64,000 nucleotides of DNA from Hymenochaete sp. R1 (Eukaryota > Basidiomycota > Agaricomycetes > Hymenochaetales > Hymenochaetaceae). The notes below the pieces were generated by a model that searched no databases, was not told the origin of the DNA, and was given only the letters and a program-made list of their open reading frames with translations. Positions 11,827 to 22,236 of the stretch are shown in pieces. The stretch covers positions 1-64,000 of the forward strand of contig JAFREE010000080.1 of the NCBI GenBank assembly GCA_019400425.1. Direction: 5' to 3'. How positions within the stretch are numbered: the first letter of the stretch is position 1; each line of letters opens with the position of its first letter. The translations under genes were made by a program, and so were the position numbers.

Positions 11827-12760
11827 ATTTATCGCCTAAAGACGATGTGCACTGCACTTTCTCATCTGTTTGTATCTATCGTCTTCTAGGCGCATCAAGT
11901 TACTAAGAAAATGGAATAGGGTGGGCGAACAGAGATCTGGGTATGTGTTGCGGACTTGCAATGCGTTGAAACGAGTCAAGAATCATAATCTGTTTTGAGG
12001 ATATCACTCGATCTGGAGATGGTGGCGAAAAGATTTCCCCAAAATTTCGGGTGATAGAGAAGGTGGCGGGGTCTCAACTGAGGTGACAACAACTCTTCAC
12101 TTGGTTTCTACATATCTGTTTACTGTAACGTCATCAATGCAAGACATTAGCATCGAAAGAGTACTCACATACGATCATTATTCGCTACTTCATGTCTCAA
12201 CCGAGCCAGTCCAGCAACTCTGCGATTTCGCGGACCCGTTGCCCAAGGTTCAGTTCAGAGATATCAGTGATATCTCTGAACTGAACCTATCACTGGAAGG
12301 CACAGCATCAATATTGCATAGAATCAACACAAGCGCCTAGTGGCTGCCAGGTTTTAAGTCGATCGAAAGTAGATGTTCGTCTGATATCAAATGAGGGAGA
12401 CGTTCTGTACATCATCATGATGGTAGGGAAGGAAGAAAAAAAAGTGGGGGAGAAGTGAGTCGGGACGCGTGCGTCCGTCGCGTCGCGATAACGTGACCCA
12501 AAACGCGTCAATAAATATTACATAATAGACTTCTCTGGGGCGATGGCGATGTGCATTTCGCAAACAGCAGGAAAATAATCTATCAAAGTGCAGTGACAAA
12601 TGTATATGAATGGAAATGGGAGTTGGGACTGTACGGGGGATTGGTTCACATATCTTTGCCAGTGGTGGTAGTCCAAATCGGTATATGCATGCTGGCTAAT
12701 AATTTAGCTTTCGAGTCGTCGCGACTTTCACAATTAGCCCTCACTTCCTTCGGATCTTTC
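11827..12760. other. Intergenic with a perfect palindrome
   Basis: No gene recognised. It holds the perfect inverted repeat at 12247-12287 and the promoter of copy C. Confidence 0.5.
12247..12287. repeat. Perfect inverted repeat, 20-bp arms, 1-nt loop
   Basis: Arms 12247-12266 and 12268-12287 are exact reverse complements around a single G. The left arm starts GGTTCAGTTC and ends GATATCA. It has no T-run behind it, and eukaryotic genes do not use such hairpins as terminators. Confidence 0.95.
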
Positions 12761-14140
12761 TTAAGCTCTTGTTATCGTAGTATCCTTCGTCTCCTCATTC
12801 AAGGCACCTTTCTCGCGTTCCGAATCATCTGCCGAGGGACTTCTCTTCTTTACCTCCACCTCCACCTCCACCTCCACCGTCGGCTCCTCCTTTGGCTCCG
12901 GTCCTAACTCCAGATCTCGTTTCGTTTCACTCACGACGTCTACAGTTCCGACTGTACTCGGTGAGAAAGTCGGTTTCCCGCTTTCGATATCGTCTCGTTT
13001 CATCGCACCAGATGCAGCTTTCTCCCGCTCCGCCTGCTGCTTTCGTCGTCTCTCGGCTCGCGGATTGAGAATGAGAGCGAAGATGATGATGAAGCTGTCT
13101 AGGACCTATAAGCACATAAAGCCGATCGGCGTCGAATTTTTTTTTCAGTGCACGTACATTCGTAAGAGAAACGACGCAGCGGACAGACACTCACAACGAC
13201 GAGACCATACGCGACACCCGCGAGAACATCGAACTCGCTCCTGAAGACGAGCGAAAGGACCGAGAAGACGCCCCCGAGGGTATCGATAGTGATGAAGACC
13301 ATCGAGATCCCCTTCACTTCGCGATATTTGATGATTTCGAAGTATTGCGGACTGGGTTAAATGTTTACGATCGGGTCGTTAACGGAAGTGCCGAGCGAAG
13401 AGAAGAGAAGAGAATAAAAGAAGAGGAGGTGGGTAAGACGGGGACGGCCGAGATGACAGGAAGAAGTCGAGAAGGGTTGAACGACGTACACAAGTCCGGC
13501 AACGAGCATCACAGAAGTCGAGATTCCGAAGAAGTACACGGCAGCCTTCGAGCCGTGGTCCACGGATGGCTATTGACATTATCCCTTTGTTCAGCCACAG
13601 AGCGACACTGCCTATATATGAGCAAGAAGGCATGACTCACGCGGACTGCGTATACGAGCCCCACCTCGAACGCTGCGATGAGGACCAGGAGACTGAGAAG
13701 CATACACACGGCGCGCGAAACTGAGTATCGGAGGCCGTAGTACAAACACTGTGTCCATCGCGTTAGATGCGTACAGAACGGGCAAAAATGAGGTGAAGGC
13801 GAGGAAATGACGCGCGCACCTGAGACCATGATATCAGGACCAACGTGCCAAAGAGCTGAGGTTGGACGATTAATGGGATGTTGAGCCTTTGAACGATGGT
13901 GAAAACGCCAAGAAGAGGGGAGCTGAGGCCCCATGTTAGCCTATGCGTTACCGAGAAGGGGAAAAACGTCAATGTATGCGGTATTCTGAACGATAGGACG
14001 GAACGTTACATGAGCCAATGCGACAATCCTTCCGTCGTTTTCTCCCTCCATGACTTCCATATTTGAGGAAGGAGCTGGCCTGACCAGCAGATGGTGCCCA
14101 GCGTACCGAAAGCTTGTTCTGCGATGTGGTTGACCGGCAT
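12761..14140 (-). CDS. PQ-loop repeat membrane protein
   Basis: Six exons, complement(join(12761..13105,13195..13351,13490..13569,13641..13748,13820..13940,14010..14140)), give 313 residues and stay in frame throughout. The start MPVNHIAEQAFGTLGTICWSG leads into the first PQ motif (LLPQIWKSWREKTTEG). The second PQ motif is VPQYFEIIKYREVKGIS, followed by a helix IDTLGGVFSVLSLVF and another, LDSFIIIFALILNP. About seven hydrophobic segments fit the MtN3/PQ-loop fold, which includes lysosomal or vacuolar amino acid exporters of the cystinosin/Ypq type; the substrate here cannot be read from sequence. The C-terminus is a charged cytosolic tail with a (Val-Glu) repeat encoded by a CCACCT tandem near 12860-12885. 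The short frame on the other strand is a shadow. Confidence 0.88.
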
Positions 14141-15408
14141 ATTCGATGTTGCTCGTTACGCCTACTTCGGATGGAATTCGATGTCAGCTTCGACTGGGTC
14201 CAACTGATGATAGGTAGTGTGCAGAGAGTAGTTGAGACGCGACTAAGATCCACCTCACGATCCATATACAGCACGTTGATGAGCATGCACGGTCACCCAG
14301 TTTACAGGTTATATAGCAAGCGGCCTGCTTTGATCTATTCCCGCAGAAGCGTTTCAGCTAATCTGACGACCCCGACTTGTGTCCTTCTAGAAGAAGTGAG
14401 GTGACATTCCAAGATGCAAGAGCTGTGAGAAAGGAGGAGGAAGGTCAAGGGAGAAAATTCAACGCAGATGAGTCGAGTCAGAAGGGGGTGAGCTTACATA
14501 TTTCAATCGAGGGAAGGTCAGGTCCGATAGGCCGCGCAGCAAATATTAATGGAAGTGGGGGGGTTTCTGGAATGTCGCGATCATGTCTTACATCTTCGAT
14601 GAGACGATTCCGGTTTCCCTTCCTCCATCGGATGAGATGGGCGAGCTTGAGAAAGCTTCCTGGAACGCCTCAGGATCCGTGTGCATAGGACATAAGTACG
14701 AAGAATATGACGGACAACGTCAAAGCAGGAAGCCGAAGGAGGATGTCGTCCCCTCCGAAAGCAGGTGAGATTAATATTACAGCGAAAGTCGCATATATTT
14801 AAACGCTGTCACTTGTTCAACAAGTGGTGCGGTTAATTCTGAGTCCATGACTGAGGTCGTGGGATGAGCCTTGTGAAGGGAACGAGCAACGGAACGGGAA
14901 CGGACGACCGGCTCTCATTCAAGTTAACGAATCGTTCGGCGGGCGTTCGGAGTTGAACGTCGAGAAACGAAGCATTACATAAGATGACAAATCAATGGAA
15001 TCAGATCTCCGTTGATTCACTTCAGGCGCGTATCTGCTTCTGGATCTGATCTGCTTCTTCCCGGGCGACACCAACGACGACGGGCGTCGGCGTCGGGGCA
15101 TCGTTGACCTCGAGAATACCAATCAATTTATGAAATCGAAAGCACTTTTCCTGCCCAAGATGGACAAAAACGCGTCAAATTTATTTCTCGACTTACAGTT
15201 TTTTGGTTCAAAAAGACAGTTTATGCAGGATCAGGAACAAAAACTGTCTTGGCGTTCTACGGAGAGGAATATTGTTGGCTAGATCGGGTATCAGAACAGC
15301 AGCGCCTCCAGATCTCTGTCTCCATCGTCACCGTCAAAGTTGTACAGCCCAACCTCTCCCTCCCCCCATGTCCATATAGCCCACAACACAGACGAGCGCG
15401 AACGAACG
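14141..15408. other. Intergenic, bidirectional spacer
   Basis: Divergent promoters of the PQ-loop gene (left) and the GT17 gene (right) lie here. Several short frames exist but none shows a domain or consistent splicing. Confidence 0.45.
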
Positions 15409-16809
15409 ATGCTCTCCCTCAAACGCAGCAAAGTCTTCGTCCTCTTTGTCTTCCTCCTCGTGACATCCACTCTCTTCCTTCTTTTCCCCTCAAAACGCTA
15501 CCAGCTCCATAACCTCCTATCCTACGCGACTCGGCCATTATGGGACCACCCGGACGGTCCCCACCAGATACTTCCTCATTTGTACTATGAAGGCATGCCG
15601 ATGGACGCGAGTACGTGCGCGTTGCACGGGTGGAAGGCGAGGGGGAGCGGGGAGAACGTCGTCGTTCTCGATGCGGTGCTTATGAGCAGCGAGCTGGACT
15701 TGTTGCAAGTCCGGTTGCACGAGCTGAATCCTGTTGTGGAACGGTTCTTCATCGTGGAAAGTAATACGACCTTCACTGGTTTACCGAAAGAAACTTATTT
15801 TGCGAGTAATCGCGAGAGGTTTAGGGAGTTTGAGGATAAGATCGAGTATCATTTGTGCGTTTGCCACCTTTTCTTCGAAGGCCAGGCCGGAATATGACTT
15901 GTGATTTGCTAGCCTACCCGGCCCACCACCCACCGCATCCTCCCTCGATCCCTGGGCTATCGAAGCTCAAACCCGCGACTTCATGACCACCCATCTAAAC
16001 AACTACATCTCCATCCACCTCCCTGCACGCACCACCCCGCTCGTCATCATGTCCGACATCGACGAACTCCCCTCCCGACACACCATCTCCCTCCTCCGCA
16101 CCTGCGCCTTCGGAACCTCACTCCATCTTCTCCTCCGCAACTTCCTATACAGCTTCGAGTGGTACCTCGGGCATCTAAGCACCTCGTGGCGGGCCTCAGT
16201 GCAAGAATTCCGGCGGATGGAGCGAGGGGGAGGGGGGACGACGTACAGACATTCGAAAGTCTCGGACGTCGCGCTTGCTGATGCGGGGTGGCATTGTTCG
16301 TTCTGTTTTAGAACCTTACCTGAATACGTGGTGAAGATGCGCGGGTATTCGCATGCGGATCGGATTGGGGGCGACGAGGGGTTGTTGGACGAGGACAGGA
16401 TCCAGGAAAAGATATGTAGGGGAGAGGATATTTTTGGAATGCTTCCGGAGGCTTATAGCGTGAGTCGGTCGAAATTTCTTTTCAATTGAATGGCTCCTTC
16501 TTGCTTCTTTTCCCGTGGAAGATAAAGGCTAGACGGTTTTGCTAATCTAATCTAATTGCTTCCTGCAGTACGGCGACTTGCTCACGCAAATGTATCTCAA
16601 ACCGTGAGTGTGCCGTATTATCCCATGTATTCGCATTTCTCACGTCTGATATGAATCGTTACAGATCCCGCTCTGCAGTCAATATCCCACAATACATCAT
16701 CCAAAACGCAGATGAATTTCGATTCCTTCTCCCGGGTGGATGTATGCGCGAAGGTGGACCTGACAAAACTGATTTGACGGACCTCGTACTCGACCTAGGC
16801 AATCGGTGA
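15409..16809 (+). CDS. GT17-family glycosyltransferase
   Basis: Four exons, join(15409..15854,15913..16459,16569..16603,16665..16809), give 390 residues. It resembles beta-1,4-mannosyl-glycoprotein beta-1,4-N-acetylglucosaminyltransferase (glycosyltransferase family 17). A short cytosolic N-terminus precedes one membrane anchor (about residues 9-26), as in a type II Golgi enzyme. The catalytic part shows VVLDAVLMSSELDLLQVRL, FFIVESNTTFTG and an acidic metal or nucleotide-sugar motif in IMSDIDELPS, then YSFEWYLGHL and AGWHCSFCF. The first ATG followed by the anchor was taken as start. Its stop lies 77 bp from the stop of the convergent ITPase gene. Acceptor sugar and true specificity in fungi are not known from this sequence. 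Confidence 0.9.
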
Positions 16810-16885
16810 CCTTTCATTCCACCTACTCTACCCGTCATCCAACGTCATCATACACTTCAACAACGTCTCCTCCCACTCCCACTCC

Positions 16886-17861
16886 TTAATCCAAATCGCG
16901 CAAATACGCCCTCAACGCCTCTAACGCCCGATACCGATGACTCACGCCATTCTTCTCCTCCTTGCTCATCTCAGCATACGTCTTCCCCGTCCCCTCCGCC
17001 TCGAACGTACAATCCCACCCGAAATCCCGTGGGCCCCTCGGCTCGACGATCCGGCCCTCTGTGCGTCCTTCGAATAACACCACCTCAATCTCCGCTCCAT
17101 CGACCCCAGGGTTGGGCGGGTTGGGCGTAGAAGAAGGGCGAGGGCCGGGGCTGTATGCGAACGTACAGAGGGCGGTGGCGGCGTTGGATGGGAAGCCTTG
17201 GAGGAGGGTGGGGAGGCCCTGGGGCCCGAGGGCGGTGAGGAAGTGTTTGATGTAGGGCCCTGGGAGGCCGTTCAGTGCTGTGAAGCAGAGGGCGACGTCT
17301 TCGGTTATGCAGGGGCCGTTTATCTGGTTGTTGAGTTTAGTTGTGGGCTGCTGGTGGGAGGGCGCGGGGGAAGGACGGAGGGACGTACGAGCTCGGCGGC
17401 GCGTCGACATTTTTCGCGTGCGATTTCTTGTGTGGTCCCTTGTAGCTCGGGGACTTGCGTGTCCGCAATCAAGATGTATGTTACGATCCAAATGCAAATC
17501 CAGGGGAGGGAAACCATCCATCCAACAGTAGTGCAGTATTAAGAATCGATAAAACCATAAGCGCATATACCCAGATCATCATATCATATAGCACGAAATC
17601 ACAGAAACTCAAACGTACTATCCAGCTCCCTCGACACGACCTCGATGGAGTCGTTCCCCCCAGACGCAGACGCAGACGCGTTAGCCAGAGCCAGTATGGC
17701 GCGCACTTCGGCGAGCTTGTGTTTGTTGCTGGTGACGAAAGCTACATGTCGTTCGTTGGAGCGTTCAGATCTCAGATCGAGGTAGTCGACTCGGAGAGGT
17801 GAGGTGTGGAAGGAGGAAGGGGGGGGGGGGCGAACGGCTTACTTAGGGTTTTTGGTGCCAT
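16886..17861 (-). CDS. HAM1: Inosine triphosphate pyrophosphatase (HAM1/ITPA family)
   Basis: Cleans the nucleotide pool by hydrolysing ITP, dITP and XTP to monophosphates plus pyrophosphate in the cytosol. Four exons, complement(join(16886..17323,17389..17453,17619..17741,17843..17861)), give 214 residues. Exon 1 is only 19 nt (MAPKTL). The family signature follows: [17 protein letters not shown], then the [18 protein letters not shown] helix, [40 protein letters not shown] and the closing [15 protein letters not shown] Pro-rich insertion of about 20 residues interrupts the central sheet relative to the usual family. A 12-base C run (G on the plus strand, 17819-17830) lies just inside intron 1. 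The gene is convergent with GT17. Confidence 0.93.
17819..17830. repeat. Poly-G run (12) in ITPase intron 1
   Basis: Twelve G on the plus strand, C on the gene strand, a few bases downstream of the intron 1 donor. Confidence 0.9.
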
Positions 17862-18792
17862 GTCTTGGTATTTTCTTTGAATTTTGTGAGAGAGCGTTGG
17901 GGGTTGATAGGTTGATGTGCTCGTGAGCGTCGGGATCGAAGTTGCGAGCGCGGAGCCGGGATCTTCGGTCGGGTTGGTTGTTGAATTTGGGAGTGATCTG
18001 CAGTGGCTGTGTGGACGATGTGAAGACGCGCACTGGCAGGAAGGCAGGCAGGTCGGCTGTTCCATGTTCATCGGTTTCCTCCTGACCGCCATTTGCTTGC
18101 CTTTTGGCTTTGGAATCCCACTTTCGTACTTCATACTCGTTTTGAACCCTCCTCGTCATAGAAACGCCCCGCTCGAATAATGGAAAGCGTAGAGAAAGCG
18201 TAACTGTTATAAGAGGCGCGACCGCGGACAGGCGTGAAGCTCGAGCCCACCCGGCTGAAAGAAGACAAACATTCGCAAGATGAATCTGAGATGCGGACGG
18301 CAGTTGAGATGATTGCGACTGGATTGGATTCTTGTTGCGATGGGGTAACACTTGAAAGGTGCTGGTCAACAACCAGTTTGGAAGATGAAACGAATCGCCC
18401 CGTTAGTTTTGCTCCTCTCCTCGGTCACGATGATGCCACAGCTAACGTAGGTCGAGGGGATGAAGACGCAAGTGAGTCCACACTCATCGAGTCATTGTTG
18501 CAGCCTTCCTCCGAGTCGCCGCCGCCGAGCTAGGAGGTGCTCTATTATATTATATGGACACATCTCAGCCTACAGGCCTTGTTCGTTGCCCATTTAGGAG
18601 CTCAACTGCTTCGACAATCAACTTCAGGGTAATGTTTGGACCCTATCGTATCTGCGCTGTAAGTTCCCGTCGCAGCTCATCGTTCTTCTCTACTGACTGT
18701 ATCGTCACCCCCTCAAGTAGATACACCGAACATGGTCGTAGGGGTATAAAATGCATCGCTGTTGAATACTCGCCCATCTTTATCCATCTAGC
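17862..18792. other. Divergent spacer between ITPase and copy D
   Basis: Holds the ITPase promoter and the copy D promoter. Two plus-strand frames (about 87 and 99 codons, near 17917 and 18234) have no recognisable domain and are not called as genes. Confidence 0.4.
18745..18751 (+). promoter_or_regulatory. TATA box of copy D
   Basis: TATAAAA followed by TGCA, 48 bp before the ATG at 18793. The same TATAAAATGCA string stands before copy E at the same distance. Confidence 0.7.
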
Positions 18793-20540
18793 ATGCTATC
18801 CAACACTACTATTGCCCTTCGGGATGTCGCATTCCCCATTCCACCGGATGCTGTGTATGAATGGGTAGGATTAGTCATCGTTAACAGGTACATATGCACT
18901 ATGGTAGCATCTGCTCTAATATACGACTCTTGTGGGTACCTTCCTTTCTGACGGTTGAATAGTCTAATTTCCCTCAGTATGTACCTTCGACAAGGAGGTA
19001 CGTGAAGGCACTCGTATAGTATACAGCTGATCTTTCCTTTACTCTTACCAGGTCAAATATTTCTGGGCAAGTTCTTCGGCGTCCTCGTAACCTCGCACTC
19101 TACTGACACACATTGGTACAGTTCGCCCCCCTTAACGTCACCAAATGCATCTATTTCTTAGTGAGCCCCTTTATGATATACGTTTTCAACCCATGCTAGA
19201 CACCACGTAGAATCGCTACGTTGGCATTGTTGGCTCCGTATTGTCCATATTTGGTCCGTCAGACAAGTAGAACAAAGTTCACAGATTGGGCTTAAGGATT
19301 TCGCAGTGGAATCTTTTGATTCAACGGTCTTCCAGTGCGTGTACCTCCTCTCAAGGCTTCTTGAGACTGATGGCTGTTCCTAGATGTGGGTTCTAAGACA
19401 CTGGTTGCTTTGAGGTAGATTTTACGCAGCTTCTAGGTAGATTTTACGGATGGTTTTCTGACATTTCCTGTGAGTGAAAGCACCCTTTCTCTCTCTTCTG
19501 AATGCCCGGTTGAATCAGTAACAGACTGGATCACCGTCATTACTATCGATTGTAAGTTCCTTGATGCCGCTATAGTGCCCTCACCAATTTGTTTAGATGT
19601 TTTGACCGTCAGAGTCCTGGCTTTGTATTCTAAAGGTGTGTTTGCGCATCTTTGTCTTTCGTTTTCAAAACATTTGCCCACGGAAGAACAGAAAAGAAAC
19701 TCTCGATTTTTCTTTATTCCATACTTGGCTTTGAAGCCGCTGCAAAAATAGCCCTATTAATTTACATTACTCTGTTCGACGATAGTAAGTTGCCTACTTT
19801 CCTTATGAAACTTCGCTTCCACTAACAGTTTACAGTTATGGCCATTGGTCTCGCAAGGAATAGGACCTCTTGTGCCGATGGTAATGCTGCCGAGACGTAT
19901 ATCTATGCTCTTGATTGGTATGTCACACTTTAAATATCTTTTACACATCTCATTAATTGGATAGGATCCTTCCTATTGTATATGGCCTCTTGTTGTTGGT
20001 TTTGGCCCTGATCAAAGGCGTTGAATTCTGGCGTCTAAAGACATTACACGGTTCCCGTCTTGTCAAAGTCCTCATAACAGACCAGATTATGTACTTTGCC
20101 GCGTGAGTCGTCTTCGCTTTATTTCTTCACTTATCTTACGCAAGGTAAAGGGCCATAATAATTTCAATGTTTGCCATTTTGAGCGACGCGGATGAGTCTC
20201 CGAAATCCATAGTGCAGATTCTATTATCCTCCGTGGGGAATCCTACGTTACTGTGTATCCTTGGTAGCCGGATGTTCTTCAATCTCAAAGAAGCGGGAGA
20301 AGCAGGACTCAACGAAGGTACGAACGTGGGCTCCCATCTGAGCCACTCAACGGTCAGCAGCATTCGTTTCGACGAACCTGTTAATGGAGGCAATCAGTGA
20401 GTCCATGAATCGACATTTTCTTCTATATTACTATCTGAGAATTTCTCGACAGTAGCGACTCACAATCCATCGGAGATGTATCGGTCGGTATTGGGTCCCT
20501 GACGGGCGCGTCCATCGCAGGAACTTCTACAGAAGTTTGA
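18793..20540 (+). CDS. DUF6533-type seven-helix membrane protein, copy D
   Basis: The start is ATG at 18793 (MLSNTTIALRDVAF). Exon 1 is 139 nt (18793-18931), exon 2 is 20 nt (18978-18997, LCTFDKE) and exon 3 is 15 nt (19052-19066, VKYFW), the last followed by a GC donor (GCAAGT at 19067). Then FAPLNVTKCIYFL, NRYVGIVGSVLSIF, a 28-nt exon (19307-19334) ending FDSTVFQ, a 2-nt exon AT (19384-19385) and CRFYGWFSDIS from 19437. Later exons encode TVITID, VLTVRVLALYSK, an ILGFEAAAKIALLIY helix and LCILGSRMFFNLKEAGEAG. The tail ends GSLTGASIAGTSTEV. The acceptor before CRFYGW is duplicated 22 nt upstream; only the downstream one avoids a stop. Confidence 0.9.
19384..19385 (+). other. 2-nt micro-exon of copy D
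   Basis: The sequence reads CCTAG|AT|GTGGGT. CA+A gives Gln and T+GT gives Cys. Direct joining without the AT gives CAG TAG, an immediate stop. Longer alternative exons starting at the same acceptor hit TAA after three codons. Confidence 0.8.
19413..19448 (+). repeat. Duplicated splice-acceptor segment in copy D
   Basis: AGGTAGATTTTACG occurs at 19413-19426 and again at 19435-19448. Each copy carries its own AG acceptor. Use of the first would read into an in-frame TAG. Confidence 0.85.
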
Positions 20541-21240
20541 AGCGCCCCCAGAAGCATGATTCACGTTGCATGCTTAAGCAGGGCCTTTATTTATTCACCG
20601 GAACCCCGAACTAACTCATCATCGCTCTCCTATTTATTGACATGGTGTAGTTGTGCTCGAATATGTGTAAAGAGACTAAATTTCGTTCTAATTTGGTGTA
20701 CGGTTAGCGCGTCAGAAAACGTTATGGAAGTAGTACCTGGGTTTTAACGGTATAGAATTGGCGGCTTTATGGAATGATGAGAGAGATCGATAGCCACGAA
20801 CTTCATTCCGGCGGAAGTCCAAGACTCTCAAACAAAAACGAGATGTGCACGATCATTAGAATCACAGAATTCAGATAAATTCCAAGAGAGAAGAGATTGT
20901 TGAAGTAGGCATACAATAAGTTATTTTTTAAATGAATTTATCCATGCCGTTTCCAAAACCTACGTCTGCGCAAGCAAACCCACCCCAAGATTCGTTGGCA
21001 TACGCGTGTCATTATTTGTAATTCTTTGCTTACGCGTTTGTGTCACGTTATCGCGAAGCCGCGTTCCGGGAGTTTCGGGTTCGTTTTCGGACGATCCCCC
21101 ACGTCGCGAGGCGTGCGCCTTCCTTCACTCTTCCCTCTTGCTCTCTCATGTATGGCTGGCTCAGCCGATTTTGAAGCAAACAAGACAGGCTTTCAGCTTA
21201 CTACAGCGTCTTTCGCATCTCCGTGGTCGTTTGGCTCGTA
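20541..21240. other. Intergenic between copy D and AlkB-like gene
   Basis: Holds the 3' side of copy D and the promoter and leader of the dioxygenase gene. No other gene recognised. Confidence 0.45.
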
Positions 21241-22236
21241 ATGGAAGTCGACGAAGAAGTCAAACATGTCGATAAGGACGCACTGTCTCATGATAACTAC
21301 CCAATCGAAACAATAGAATCTGGATCCGATTCTGACCTTGACTCGCTCTTCGACGAGGAATACGGTCTGAACAAAGATAGCGGAGACCATGTATTCGTGG
21401 ATGATTATTCCACCTACAACGATAACTCGCCGAGACACATCTTATCATCTCAACCTCATCTTTTTGACCCAAGCATGAGAGGCGGTCATACCCCTTCTCC
21501 ACCAATACCCATAGCAAAACTCACCGCTCCTCCTATTCCTGGCTTGTTCTTTGATCCTTCCCTCCAAATCCTAGGAGAACTCGAGTCGGAGCTCAAAAGC
21601 CAATGCGAAGAGGCGTACTTCGGCGGGGGCGGTAAGGATGGGACCGTCAACCAGGTCATGCTTTTCGAAAGGGCTAAAGCAAATTCTGGCAGTACATGTG
21701 AGAATCCGATCTCCAGTATGAGCGGATCCAAAAGCAAAACCGGACTACCTCCATTCTTACACGACCTCCTCTCAACTCTCGACGTTCTGTTACGTCCCAC
21801 ACTTCCTCTACATATTCATTCCCTTCTCTTTCCGTCTACAGAATCGAACTCAACTTCCCATGCCCGTCAAGCCATTCTAAACCATTATCTTCCGGGGGAG
21901 GGTATCACACCCCACGTGGACCTACTAGGGCGATACGGTGATGGGATCGTTGGAGTTAGCTTGGGGAGCGGGTGCGTTATGGACTTTACTAGGGTTGTTG
22001 AGGGAGAAGATGTTGAGGAGCGACACGGTGAGAATGCGTACCATGTGTACCTCCCACCGAGGAGCGTGATCGTCTTGACGGGCGAGGCGCGGTATGACTG
22101 GATGCATGGAATAGCGAGGAGGGAGGTCGATGTCGTCCAGAATGGTGAGCGTTGCATAGAGGAGGTAAAGAGAGGAGAGAGGATCAGTATCACATATCGG
22201 TGGCTACTGCCTGGTGCGGACGTCGTTGGAAGTTGA
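21241..22236 (+). CDS. AlkB-like Fe(II)/2-oxoglutarate dioxygenase
   Basis: Intronless, 331 residues from ATG 21241. Open reading continues upstream but with no ATG. The N-terminal 75 or so residues are acidic and low in complexity. The C-terminal half is the dioxygenase core: YLPGEGITPHVDL carries the H-x-D iron ligands, then GDGIVGVSLGSGCVMDF, LPPRSVIVLTGEARYDWMHG with the distal His, and RISITYRW with the Arg that binds 2-oxoglutarate in AlkB proteins. It is therefore an oxidative demethylase of nucleic acid or protein; which AlkB homologue class (ALKBH6-, 7- or 8-like) cannot be settled here. Its lack of introns contrasts with the very intron-rich copies D and E on either side. Confidence 0.9.
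   Translation: MEVDEEVKHVDKDALSHDNYPIETIESGSDSDLDSLFDEEYGLNKDSGDHVFVDDYSTYNDNSPRHILSSQPHLFDPSMRGGHTPSPPIPIAKLTAPPIPGLFFDPSLQILGELESELKSQCEEAYFGGGGKDGTVNQVMLFERAKANSGSTCENPISSMSGSKSKTGLPPFLHDLLSTLDVLLRPTLPLHIHSLLFPSTESNSTSHARQAILNHYLPGEGITPHVDLLGRYGDGIVGVSLGSGCVMDFTRVVEGEDVEERHGENAYHVYLPPRSVIVLTGEARYDWMHGIARREVDVVQNGERCIEEVKRGERISITYRWLLPGADVVGS

Noticed and set aside
17917..18533. Two plus-strand frames of 87 and 99 codons before copy D
   Set aside because: Overlap the divergent promoter region of the ITPase gene, show no domain and no partner exons.
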